In this document: piece by piece, positions 50,971 to 63,735 of the stretch
How the letters are laid out: the number at the start of each line of letters is the position of its first letter
Numbering within the stretch: position 1 is the first letter of the stretch
NCBI GenBank assembly: GCA_013399695.1
Contig: VXAU01000186.1
Coordinates: 1,534,182 to 1,598,181, forward strand
Direction of reading: 5' to 3'
DNA from: Formicarius rufipectus
Lineage: Eukaryota; Chordata; Aves; Passeriformes; Formicariidae
DNA length: 64,000 nt
Made by a program: the position numbers and the translations under genes
The notes under the pieces: model-generated
Told to the model about the DNA's origin: nothing
Seen by the model: the letters and a program-made list of their open reading frames with translations, nothing else
Databases searched by the model: none

Positions 50971-53900
50971 GAAAGACTGGGTTGTTTGGGATTTTTTTAT
51001 TGTAAACCTCTGACACACAAAGGTTTTTAAAAAACTTGACAATGTAGATGATGAGAAAAACATTACAGGTGGCAAAATAGCTTTTGTACATTTCTAGTTA
51101 GGTATTCTCAATAGCTTTCATTTGTGGGGAGTGTTCTTTAAAATCAGAGAATGTAATCATTTTTTAGTAAAATTTCAGTCCTGCTGGAAGGCAGGTGCAA
51201 TATTATTCATTTTGACAAACCACTGCAAGGAGACACAAAATGAGTGTGCTAGAAAATAGTTCTTTCAAGTCTTGGGTTATACTTTGTTATTAATTTGTTG
51301 CTGATGTTACAGAACAGTCCATCATTAATCTGATTTTGTAAAACCCTCACGTGGTGATACTTAAAAAATGCCTGTAATGAAAGTGCCTGTTACCCATCAC
51401 CTCTTACTGAAAGTAATTTGTAATGCTACTACTGTAAGAGTGACTAAACCATTGTCAAGAATTATTACAAGTGATGGAAGTCCTGACATGGATTAACTGG
51501 AATCCAGTTCAGTATCCATTAGCTGCACTGCCGTAGGCAGTTAATTGTGTTTTAGCTATCTTCTTCTCTTCATTAGGTTTAAGCAGTATATGTTCAAATT
51601 TTCTATTAATTGTACTCTGGTTTTCCTTTGTGTAAGAACATCTTTCTTCTCAGAAGTTTTTTTTGATAATGTTACTTAAATTGATGTATCTTGTCATTTT
51701 ATTATCCATTCATTATATTAAATTCTCACGTCAGTAGATACTGAAATCTTGCATCATGCTCCAGAAAAAACCAAGCTGATGATTAATAACAGATTTTTTA
51801 CCTCACTGCTTTACTGAAGTTCTAGCAAACTGGACCTTGTGTTCTGCAAACCTGTGAGCATTGTGTGTTCTTCAGGCAGGTGAGTGGTCCAGTCATTTTC
51901 AGTGGCACTTGCTGAGTGAGTGGAGGATTGTTACACACAGTGAGTAGCACTGAGCGTGAGCCCAAGTTCCTCCCACTGAAATATGTAGCTCTCAGACTGC
52001 GCTGACCAGCAAACCGTGGCACAGAGGAGTGGCACTCACTCCTCAGGTCAGAAATTTCAGCAGGTGAAACACCACAAAGGGAAATCATGTCACAGAAATG
52101 AAATCATATTTTTCAATCAGTAAGAGTTCTCAGCTACAAAATAAACAGATAAATAGGAAAGCCCAAAGGGCCAGCCTGGGAGCCAGCGGGTTTGTTTTCA
52201 TTAACAGGGGAGTTACTGTTGGTGTTCTGTGTAAGTTACAGCCGGACACTTACTTACGGAGAAAGTGAATAGCTTGTCAGTTAAGTAGCTTCTCCAAACT
52301 CTTCAGTCTGATGCACTGCTGATGGTTTACTTTGTTGGAAAAAAAAGCAGCTATAATGATGGTCCCACTTTGAAACAATTCTAATTCATTTTTCAGAAAG
52401 TTGGTTAATAGAAATATGGCACACATTTATTAACACTGAATTGATAGTAAATCTGAAAAAAACCCAGTGTGATGTATCTGTCATGTAAAACTGTTCATTT
52501 TCAGGAAATAATCACAGACTCAAGTACAGAAAGTTGCAAATTATAAGAAATCTCATTTAGTGCAGACTGAATTACTTTTTAGTTGTTTAAAAGGAATTGT
52601 TTGTATCTGCATCTGGCTCCTAAAATTATTTCATCCCTGATTGTCTTGCTTCTTGTAATTTTTAATGTATGTATGTAGATCACATAAAATACTAAACTTG
52701 TTTACCATGTACAAATTGCTTTGTTAACTTTAGCTGAGTTGTGTATCAGCTGCTGAGATTACAGTGTGCAAACAACGTTCACTTGGTGATACAAGATACC
52801 ATAATGGGGGCATCACTAATCCACTTAAAAGCTCAGCTCTGGTATCTCTAAAATCCCAGAACATAATAAAATAAAAGCCTTTCTTCTCAAGGTAGCTTTC
52901 CCACTTTATAGCCCTGCTTATTTTGAAGATTAGTGAGGTACCTGTTTGACTACAGGTAGATGCCTAGTGACAAATTTTTAGCACCTCAAGACTTCCAGAA
53001 ATGCCCCTAGAGAGAATCATATTTATCTGTTCCAATCCCACCTCTGACAATTCACCAGAATTAGCAAAATTTGCCAAAATCAGTGGAATGATTTGATCAG
53101 TTTGTCCTGTGTCACCTCATTCCATGCACACGGTCACAAGTTTTGCACAGCTCTAACTTCCTCTGGCAGTGAGTGGAAGCTCCCAGCCCCTGTAGGTGCT
53201 CAGTGAGTTGCTGGGTGTGCCCAGTCCTGCTGGTGCTGCAATCCCAGCACGCAGGGCTTGGGCCAGCCTGGGCCCTGGAGCTGCTCCTGCCAGCCCTGGA
53301 CTGGGGCCTGGTGTGAGGCAGTGCAGAGGAATTTGTGGTGTCATTTGCATTTCATTCCTGCTTCATCTTTAGATGTACTGGGTCTCCAGGGCTTCTCATT
53401 AGTGACTTCAAAATACACTGTAAAGAAAGTGGCACAACTTTTACTGTAAAGCTGCTGTCCAATCACATGGAAAATGAACATCTTCCTAAGAAACACAGGG
53501 CAGGCAAAGCTCCTCCAGCTTTTGGAGATGAGTGTCTATCAGTATTTATCACAGACTGACTGTGGTTTTTCAGAATCTCATTTATTTAGAGATTCTGTCA
53601 TTCATTATAGCATTGTTGTTGACTTGGCTTTTGCAAATTAAATCAAAATTCTCAATAATAACAATAAATTTCCAAGGTTTATATGAGTCAGGATATTGAC
53701 ATAAAGGCTGAAATTGATATATCCATTAAGTCACATATTCTTGGGAAGATAATAATTTCAAAGACAGTCTTTTTATGGAATATATTGTTGATGTGATAGT
53801 TGTAATCAAATTGTACTACCTTGAAGAATCTACTGCAAGTCATAAGTCATTGAGACTGGATTAATACAATCTTTAGAGAAAGAACATAATGGTATTAAAG

Positions 53901-56355
53901 ATTACTGGCTCAAAATTGTGACCTATTGCTAAGGTGCTTTTTATTTTTTTGTTACAAAGTCATGTTTTATTGTATAGAACAATATCTGCATGGTAGCTGT
54001 CAAATTAATTAATAAGAACTTACTAACAAATGGAGTTGACTGACTCAGAGCAGTCAGCTAATAATAAATGAGACCCCCAATGAACTAATGATGGTTGTCA
54101 GGATGTATTAATGGTTTAAGAATATGGTATTTTGTGACCAGAATCAGATATTAGTGTTTTCAGATATGGATGTCATTCTTTTTCCCTCAAAGAACACAGG
54201 AATCTCAGTTCTGCTCTAAGTTTCCTGCTGTTTCAAAGGTTCCACCCTTCCTACTCCAAAACGTTTTTCATCTCATGCCTTGGAATTCTGGGCACAGCTA
54301 ATGTATACCTGTGGATGGAAATGCAGTTACCTGCTTGAAATAACAATGAGAAACCTGTGGAACAGCTGTTTGAAAGAAAGAAAAGTACTTCTTGACTAAA
54401 TTATGCTGCTACACACCCTTGCAAATGTTGGTAACACCACTGGGCTCTTCCAGCTGGAGCTCTGGGATAAATGGAAAGAAACCTGTCTAACATGAGAACA
54501 CACTGTTGTCCTTGGAAACTACAGTAATACTTCTGTATTGGATCTTGAGTCACTTCTGGAAAAGTGATGTAACAACTCAAGAAAGTAAAGAATTTCTCTC
54601 CTCTACTTTCTGTAGGTCAGGGTGTTTCAGTCAGCACCCTGCACCACATCGAATATTCAGTTGATTATTTTATAACTTCAGTAGTTTCTTAGCATTTTTT
54701 ATTCAAAGAAACACTTCACTATATGAAATTATCTATATGAAATATAGAATATGTTTAAAAATATCAGTTAACCTGCTTCGTGTTTCACGTATTGAATGGC
54801 AGATAAACCACTTGTTCTACACAGTGGTCTGACACTGTACATTTCATTTATGTCTTACTCTGCACTAACTGTGCTTCTATGGTCCAGTTATAGAGAATTT
54901 AGATTATTTATAAAATTTATTTGAAAAAATAATCAGAGCATATTTCTAATTAATAATAATGGCTTAGGTTTTGGTTCATTATAGCATGAATTTATACTAG
55001 ACAACAGCACTGAAGTGTTTATAGAGGAATGAATTTTCCAGATTGACAAATTGCTGCAAATGTCTGGACTTAAACCCCCCAACAATGTTCTCTGTTGCAT
55101 CAAAACAAGGTTATTGCACTTCCACGTAGGGGAATTATTTCCTTTAACAAGATGGCAGAAATTATCTCCATGCCATGGCAGTAGTTAAACTGTGATAAGT
55201 GGTTTTCTTATTAATAATTTAAGACACTAAAAATTATCAAACTATAGTTGAAAATACAGTTCTGAAAGGCTGCACTTTCTTACCTAATGATGAGATAAGT
55301 GTCTTCTATGTGGGACCAGACCTGTTGGCAACTGAAGGAGCTGGATTTGCCTTTTCACTTGGGGAGGGGAGGAATCTTTTGTTTTTCCTGTTACACTGTA
55401 GAAAAAATAGTATTAATTCTTAACCATATACATGTACAGTATTCACATAAGTATTCATAAACTGTAATATTATTTTAACTTGTTATGCTAATGTTTACAT
55501 TATAGAATTTTTAAGCAAATGTGTATATATAAAATTTTCTAAATACTTTTTTTTTTAATATCCTGTGGTAATTTTACTGTAATCTGGTTAAAATATGCTA
55601 CTTTACCAAGAAGACAATAAAAATAACATCGTTTCTTGTTTTCTTGTTTGGAGTAGAGTGTGTTTATACCTTATTTGTTCTATTCGGCTGTTTTGTATTT
55701 GCTTCTTTGATTTATGTTCATTTTTTCAATACGTTTCTAGACCACAAAGAGTCATGTTGCATTTGGGGGATTGTAATGGCTTGGCATTTCTATTTATTTC
55801 TACACTGGCCTACAGAGTTCAAAGGTTTTCTTTTAGGAAAAGACTTGCACAAGATTTATTGCTTCCCCGCCCACTTCATCCAGAAATTTTAAGAAAATAA
55901 GGAAAAAAAATCATGGTACAAATGATCTGTCAGAAGAAAGAGCAAAGATATTTTTAAGATAATGTTTAAAGTAAGATTTTTGCTACTGCACTTCAGTCTT
56001 TCTGAATGACCTTTTAAATATTGTGAGTGAACTCACTGTATTCCCCAAATTAAAACAGATACCTGACATTTTGATATATTGCAAGACATGCTCAATTTTG
56101 TTCTAGAAAATCATCGTGCAAACTCTGGCATGTGTGTTTGTCAGGCTTATTTCCTGAATTTTTCTTGCCATTTTTTGACCTGCATTGTAACAGCAGGTTT
56201 TTATTATGTGAGGTTTCTAAGTATCATGATGATAACTTTATTGCCAATTCAACAATATATCCATGCCATTTTCAATATTACTTGATTTCCCAATATTTTA
56301 AAGTTGCTCAGCAAGTGCATACACCTTATTCAGTGCACTGCATTTGTCATTGCTA

Positions 56356-56361
56356 AATAAA
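56356..56361 (+). terminator. Candidate distal polyadenylation signal AATAAA
   Basis: AATAAA sits in TTGCTAAATAAAGATGTC and is followed by the T-rich stretch TCTTTATTTG, the usual arrangement of a functional vertebrate poly(A) site. It is preceded by more than 1 kb of T-rich UTR-like sequence. Upstream AATAAA copies at 52140, 52865, 53663, 54063 and 55616 are alternatives. Confidence 0.4.
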
Positions 56362-59039
56362 GATGTCTTTATTTGAGAAGGGATCTCCCATCCTTACATG
56401 CAGCTTAGAATTGTTTCACCCATGTAGGCCCTTCAGTAAGTGCCCATTTAGCTCCTTCTGCCCAATGAACTGTTGTGCTCTGGGTGAGCTTCTGCACTTC
56501 TTGCTTTGTTCCCAACTGCCAGGCCTGCAGTGCCTGGTGCTTGACCATTCTCTGGGAAGCATTACAGACTCTTTGTGCATTTGGATGTTTGCTCTTTGCA
56601 CCGTCTTGTGTGGAGCTTTTGATATTTTTGGAGTCTCTGTTGGATCACTAAGACCTGCTATTATCCAGTTTTCTAGAATTCCTGTGTCTGGCAAATTCAT
56701 CCTTGCAAGTGCCTTCCAAAGTGGGAACATGGACTTACAGGAAAGTTGGAAATGAAATATCATTTAAAATAGTTAAGAAACACTTTAGCTACAATTCAAA
56801 GCAGATAACATCTTAGACATCTGTCATTGGAAATATATATCTTCATTGACGTACATAAGAAAATCTATTTCTTAATTGCCAGACTAAATAACAAAATACT
56901 GTTCTTTATATGGTGCTCTTTGAGCTGCTCATTGGTTTAAAGGATCTGCTTTTCAGATCTGAGCTTTAGATAACACACTAATACTTGGGAGCACACAACT
57001 GAGCTACCTGCTCAGATTTATCTTGGAGGACCTCAAGTTCTCAGTCGGTTTTTGTTTAATACAGTGATGGCACACACGGTTCTTTGTGCATCCAAAGTGA
57101 TACATATGGCTTCAAGCAGTTAATAGGATGAGAGGCATTTTGCAGTGATACTTTAATTTAAAACAATATATTAGATATAATTGGCATTTTTGGAAACCAT
57201 CTGGTTGGTATTTTTTAAAGGTGAAAAAAAAAAGTGTGAATTGGCAGATAAGATACATCAGTACCTCTGAGCATTTCTACTGTATCGGAAAATAGAGGGT
57301 AATTGGATACTAGAAAAAGGAAAATAAAAGCAAGCACATGTTCTGACCCAGCAAGAAGCAACAGCAAAAGTGACTGAGGAATTCAATGTAGGAATACATA
57401 AAAAAATGTTTAAAATTGTACTACATCAAAATGCCACCATATGTTCCATGATGAGAGACAACAAAGTCGGTAATGTATCTGTTACTGCGTCTGTCAAGCC
57501 ATAGCACCCTTTGGATATGTCAGTAATTAACAAATAACATCTGCTGTCAACTGCTGTACTTAATCAGCATGGGCAGGTTCTTCCTGCTCTACAGAGGTAG
57601 ACTGTGGCATTCTCCTTTTCCTCAGGGACTGCAAATTTCTTTGACGGCATCGCTGCGTGCGGAACTCCTGCTGAGATGTAATTAATGGACAATCTGGGCG
57701 TGCAGAAGCAGCAGAGCACAGCCAGGCTGGCACTGTCAGTGCGACTGAGAGCTCTGCCCACCTTTGACGATTCTGCTGTCAGATCTGCCCCCCGATGGCC
57801 ACAGTGCCCTACTGTGTTTACACACTGCCCCTTCAGCCTTTTTGGGTATGCGTGGACTACTGATAGGCTCGTTTAAAGATGCAGAACAGGTCTGCTCTGG
57901 TTTTGTAGATAACAGGGATGTGAAAATGTGCTAAGTCAGACCTTGTTAATTGACTCCTCGGTTACAGAGAAACTGTCAAATACAATGCACCTTGAGAACC
58001 ACCACCAATATACTGTAAATTAGAAAAGGGCAATTTAAGAACTCGAAGATCTCAACAGAATTTAGTTTCAAAGCTTCCCTCAGCTGCAGTAGTAGTGGAA
58101 GTCTGCAGGAGTTGATCTGTTTATCCTCTCTATTTCTGAATCCACACTGTCCTGAGAATTCCCAAGGGTCCTTCAGACTAGAGGAATATTGGATGCACTG
58201 AAGTAGCTCTGTGCCCTTTAAGTGCAGCTGGTGCAGAGATACGGGGATTTGCAAAGCAAAGATCTGACCTTTCACTTATATCCATGTGTTCAAGAAGGGA
58301 TTTTAATACAAATCTTAGAAATCTTGTGCCAGAACAACAATTTGAAATAATGAGATTTTCCTTTAATCTTCATTAGGATTAATTACACAGTAAATATATG
58401 ATTCATTAGATAGATAATGAATATTAGTTAAGATAACACTCAAAACTGTAATAGGAGGTGCTTAAATTGGTAAATAATTTTCATAAATTTAAGTAAGTTT
58501 GTTTATGCCCAATGGGTTGCTGCTGCAGGTGTCACTGGGCTGGTATAGTGTGTTTTAAGCATCCCGTCCAATCAGACCAGTCCTGGATGCACAGAATAAT
58601 TCAGTCTCTGAGATTATCCTTTTGCTATCTCCCATGAATTATGGTGACAAAATTCTGATTTTAAATAGTAACTGTTTTAACTAAGACAATATAGTATCAA
58701 GTCAATTCTCTCATGGAGCCAGTGTGCACAGTTCCATTTTGAGGAGCACTGTTGTCTCTGGCCCTGATTGCTCTGCTTCAGCAACACCAGGAATTACCTT
58801 CCTTCTCTGTCCCATTCAGTTGGGTTTGGAACACTTCTCTTTGTTCTTGACCCACAACTGAGAGTAAGTTAGGGCTGAGAATGCTCACTTCAAGTTTGTC
58901 TTTGCACATCGACTGTTCTGATACCATACAAAGAACAGAGACCCCCTACAATTTCCACTTTTGGTTGCTCAGAAAGAAGGCTTGTACAATATAAAAAAAG
59001 TTGTCTGACCTGACAATGTAATTCTATTTAAGAAACAAA

Positions 59040-59480
59040 ACCTGTGCTGGATAATACATGCAGACACCTCTGTCACGGAGCCTCATGGGGCTTCACACCC
59101 AATTATCTGTGACCACCTCTGGTTACCATAGCAATTCTCTCTAAATTAGAAATTCACCCTCTGCTCATGGCCGGTCTGTGCTAAAGCATGACATTCTGCT
59201 ACATACTTAGGCAATTTATTTATTTGTTTATATGTTGATTGTTACTTTCTGTGTCAAATGACTTCTTAATGCAGTAGTACTCTGGGGTTTTGACTCAAAC
59301 ATTGATTAGACTTATAATTCTTCAATGTGTCCTTGACCCATTCTCAGTCTGTGTATAATGGGCAGATCGCACCAGGAGAGAAGGCAGTGATGCTGGACGT
59401 GTTAACACATGGAATAATAAGGTCAGCAAGGTGGCAGCAACTCTCTGACTGCTGCTCCGAAGGAAGGACCCTGTGAAACC
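59040..59480. promoter_or_regulatory. Candidate conserved non-coding element downstream of SNX29
   Basis: This is complex sequence containing GTTACCATAGCAAT (59122-59135), a close match to the RFX X-box, and a CpG-bearing stretch around 59365-59460. It has the look of a vertebrate enhancer, but no alignment supports this here. Confidence 0.25.
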
Positions 59481-62400
59481 TTCAGTCTACATTCAGGCTC
59501 AAGTTGGTTTTATAACATTTTCAAAAGAAAGGGTATCTGCCCATATACAAGTATTGGATAATGTATGAAGTTAGCTCTATTTGTGTCCACAGGTGGGCAA
59601 AAAACCCCACCGGGTGTTTTGGTGACAAATTTAAGAGATTTATTCCTGCTCTTCAAAAAGTAAGATGAGGGGGATGAGAATAAATTATGTGCAATGTTGA
59701 AGGTAATTCTAAAAGCTGGCCATCAGATCAATGCATGGGGCACAAGCTCGAAGGCAAAGGGTGTGATCCTAAGCACTCCCTCGTGTAACCCTGGGGAGAG
59801 CAGAGATGTGGAATTCTTGGAGTCCAGACTATTCCACTGTGGAATCACAAATCATTATGGTTTCTAATGTAAGTGTAGAACCTGAAAGTACAAACACCTC
59901 TTTCTAAGATAAAACAAATCCTTCCCCCCAAAAAAATGCTGCAGCAGAGAGAATTTCTTTTGAAGGAAGAGGACAAGAACAGAACACAATTCAGAAATGT
60001 ACTCAGATAGTACAGTGATAAAACCAATATAAGCACTTCCTTAGCAGAATAAAACAGAAAAGCATAGGACAAACCAGAATGAATTCATGCATTGCAAGGT
60101 CCAGAGAGACTGTTTTTGAATGTTTGATCCACTTGCAGCAATTACAACATGCAAGGACTACAGGCCTTTACTCTTTAATCTGAAGTCCTTGTGCTACAAG
60201 ACTTTCAGGATTGCACTTTTGAAAATTTGACATAAGATATGAGAGGACTGAGAGAAAGAACATGAAACATCCAGCTTAAAACAGAAGGTTGCCCCATCTG
60301 CTATCTTTCACTAGATCTCTATTGCATGCCCTGACATACAATGAGACAGGCTTTAGTTTTTATGTCAACTCATCAGCCAGGCTGGAGGTCACTGCCACAT
60401 GGAGGAATTGGCCTTTACTGTGTGCTATGAAGCTCATATAAATTCTCTTCTCTCTTACTAATAAATATCATGCTGGACTGTAATCTTACCTTCTACCATA
60501 TTGCACATTGCACTGTGTCTCCAGATTCTCCTGTAATACACTTCCTTGGTTACTGCTCACAAGTGCCACTGTTACATATGAGCAAGACCAGATAAAAATC
60601 AGCAAAAGAAACCCAAACCAATTTCAGCTTTGTGGTCACTTCATGGAGGTTAAGAGATATCACACAGATGACAGCAGAGCTCTCTCAAATTTGATTTTTT
60701 TATGTAATGCTTCTCCCATATTAGTCTTAAATCTTGCACTGAAACTAAAATACTGAATTCAGAACCGAAATGAAGTTGTTGCTTTTCTTCTGGACATGCC
60801 TGGCGTAGACAGAAATGGTGTTTTTAGGTTAAACTGTCTGAAAACATTCCTTAAACAAGTAATCAATAGGTCTTAAGAAGCACAAGTAAATTGGGCAGTT
60901 GGCATGCATCTTTAATTACAATTCTAGCCTTAACAATTGTTCTTGAGTCAGCTGTACAGCACTATTACCATAAGAAACCCAGCCTATTTTCAAATCCAAT
61001 GTCACAGTGCAATTGAATAAGGTTAAAATAAGATTATCCAGCAGCAGAGTCTTAGGTGACTACTAAGGAGAGCAGTCAGCATGTATACATGTACGTTTGC
61101 CAACATTGCCAGCATGAAACAAATGACTCGTTATATGGTATCTCTGTTGTGCCTAGGTTCTGATTTTCTATGAGTCATCCTTGATTTACTGAAATAGAAG
61201 AAGATGAGTAAGAGAGTCAAATTATAGGGAAAAAAGTCTGCAAGCTGCGTAAAGTCCAACACTGTTCCAGAGAAGGAAGATTTTTCAACTTCTCTGTGCT
61301 ATTTATTGGCTCTGAATTTCGTATCACAGCCCTCCTGCCATTGGGTGTCTCCCACAGGGAGGAGTATTATAATAACCTCGTGAATAACCAAGCTCAGTCT
61401 TTATCATTGCATAGATCATACCAGTCTTCTTTCTGATTACCCTTCTCTATTGAATATGGACTTATGTATAACTGCAAAATTGCATCACATGTAACAGTGT
61501 AAAGGCATATAGCATGTCTGTGTAATGGAGGGGGATAAAAACAGTTTTCTATTACCAACACATTAAACTGGGATTGGATTTTGCATTATGAATTATCATC
61601 TGATTTTACATATTGCTAAACAGAAATGTAATGTTCCATTTAGATGTAACTGAGGGAATTTTAAGCATTTGAATAGGGAAAGAGGAGGGAGCACATCTAA
61701 CATTTTTAATTTTTTAGGTTGTTGTCACTGTACAGCATTCTACAATTATACAGATGTTTTTCAGTCAGTGAGTATACTTTATTATGACTGTCATCAGGGG
61801 CAGTTTGAAAAATCCTTAATTTCAGCATTCAGAAAAAAAAATAGCAACAGTATCCTGCAGAGAAATGTCAAACCTGAGAATCTTCTGGCTGTGCAAGGGG
61901 CGACCACACATGGATCCACTTCTAAAGGATATAAAACCATACTACAGGGATATATTCTTTAAGGCTGTAGCTTCTCCTCAAAATTCATTTTTTCAATTAT
62001 TTATAGTAAAAGATCTTCAGTAAAATACCAAAGAAGTTATCTACTCATTATGAGAACCAATGCATAAATGGTAATGCTAAAGTTGTAGTTTAATAATATT
62101 TAGTTCAAGGTAAGGTGCGGTGAAAACTAATTTTTAAAAAAATACCAGTTAAAAATTCACCTTTGCTTTGATTTGTAAAACCTTTGTCTATTTGTGTTCC
62201 AACTGTTCATTGTTATGTAACTGTTCCCCATTGCCCATGAAAATCGGGTTCAGTGTGAGGTTAAATTGTACCTTGTCAAGGCAGGGATGTGACCCAGTGT
62301 GAAGGACTCGCATGACTCCGTTTGTTTCCCTGATTCCTAAATCTTTTGACTCTGTGTACATGCGTGTGTGGGAAGAGGAGAGCAGATGTGAGGGAAAGGT

Positions 62401-62705
62401 CAGGGATGCTGTGAAGCCTGTGAGGCTTTCCTTTTACCTTCCATGAGATTTAGATGCCTCCTTAGTGCAGACACGTAAAAAGCATTCCTCAGTGAACATT
62501 AGTGTTGTCTATTTTTAGCTGAGTATAAACTAGGAAAGAAAGGAAAACCACGTATCAGGTAGCATGGACATATCAGATGACATCCAAAGCCAGTGTTGAA
62601 CACTGTCAGTGTAATATTCAAGAAGAAGGTTCCCTCACATACAGGCATGTTTTCTGTATCCATATCAAAGAACTGAGTATCTGAAACTGATAAACTGAAA
62701 CAATT

Positions 62706-62725
62706 TGTGTGTCTGTGTGTGTATG
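62706..62725. repeat. Imperfect TG microsatellite
   Basis: Twenty bases of TG repeats interrupted by a C and an A. The complementary CA strand is inside a small, otherwise unremarkable minus-strand open frame. Confidence 0.7.
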
Positions 62726-63493
62726 CAGCTTTAGTAAATCTAAATTACAAAGTTTAGCCAACACACTAGAGAGCAGAGAATTGCTTCTTTGTGGCTGCAC
62801 ATCTTTTGTTAGATTTTAGTGAAGTAAATCATGCTGAGTTTGACATTATAACAAAGGACAATCCTCTGAACAGTTCAAGATATTATGTTCTATTAGTTAT
62901 AAACAAGGGATAAACCATGATCATTTTCCCATTAGAGGAGGGTTATCTGAGGCTGTAATGGAGCATTTTAAGATCAATGCCACCACAGATTAACTGTACC
63001 ATATATTGAGAGACATTGAGGATTCCTGGTACTTGGTTTCTCCAGATGTGCCACGTTCTCATGACAAGTACCCAGGAAACAAAATCCATGGGCTGAGCCT
63101 ACAGCCCCTCTCCAGAGGCAAAGGAAACCAGCCAGAGTAGCTTTGTTAAGGCATAGCCCAAGGTGACTCTGGCTGCTGTGATTCTTGATCTCTGAGTTCC
63201 CTTCGTTTCCTATTTGTTATCTCCTTTTGCCTGTAGTTTAGAGCTTTACAAGGACTTTTGATTAAGGGTAGAAAGAAAAAAGAAAAAAAAATTGATTACC
63301 TTTATGCTGATGTCAAAAGGTTTCCCAGAGCCAAAGTTTATTTTCATATTTCCATGTGTGTTTTAGACTTGTTTCTCCATGTCTGGCAAACATAGGTGCC
63401 AATGGATCATTTTGGAACTGGATACTGCCTAATGCTTTCCTGTCTCTGGTCTCAGGTTTGTGGTTACTGTACTGACATTTTCTTTTATTCCAG

Positions 63494-63735
63494 ACTTGCA
63501 TGGCACAGCTTGGAAATCAATTTGCCTGGGCAGCCCACTGGCCGAGAAGCAGGCCATGCAGTGCGTGCTCGCCGTCTGCCAGCTGGCAAGTCACCCCAAG
63601 GATACCTGGAAGGAAACAGAAAAGGGTGTTGTTACTATATCCTCTGAATGGAAGGCTGGCATCAAACAAATGTCTGCACGGGGCTTTCTTGTGGTAGTGC
63701 AGGAATGCAAAAATGTGTTCACACAGAGTGAGTAG
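63494..63735 (+). other. Possible exon of an unidentified gene or non-coding RNA
   Basis: A good acceptor (CATTTTCTTTTATTCCAG, AG at 63492-63493) precedes a GC-richer stretch. One frame stays open to a TAG at 63733-63735 and would encode a peptide containing CLGSPLAEKQAMQC. Two other forward frames and one reverse frame are also open over much of it, so openness alone says little. I do not recognise the product. A lncRNA exon, a decayed gene fragment or chance are all possible. Confidence 0.2.

Larger units (their letters stand above)
1..56380 (+). other. SNX29: 3' part of the SNX29 gene (exons, introns and inferred 3' UTR)
   Basis: Three in-frame exons on the + strand, each with acceptor and donor signals where expected, encode the C-terminal part of sorting nexin 29. 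The family is cytoplasmic or endosomal, with an N-terminal RUN domain, central coiled coils and a C-terminal PX domain that binds phosphoinositides. Human SNX29 is about 813 residues, so the last sixth of the protein is visible here and the promoter and 5' exons lie outside. The left edge is intron. The right edge is inferred from a polyadenylation signal near 56356 and is uncertain. Exon identity is supported by protein similarity I recognise from the human protein; the transcript limits are inference. Confidence 0.85.
50501..56380 (+). other. SNX29: Probable SNX29 3' untranslated region
   Basis: After the TGA the sequence turns AU-rich and T-rich, with many ATTTA and TGTAAATA-type motifs typical of vertebrate 3' UTRs. 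Long 3' UTRs are usual for this gene as I recall. Candidate polyadenylation signals AATAAA occur at 52140, 52865-52875, 53663, 54063, 55616 and 56356. I place the end at the last, which is followed by a T/G-rich stretch. A GC-richer patch at 53150-53340 interrupts the UTR. A possible intron lies at 50560-50844. The extent is inferred and could be shorter. Confidence 0.45.

Noticed and set aside
56363..56755. 130-codon + strand frame starting right after the candidate poly(A) signal
   Set aside because: The Cys/Leu-rich peptide resembles nothing I know, the opposite strand is also open, and there is no promoter-like sequence.
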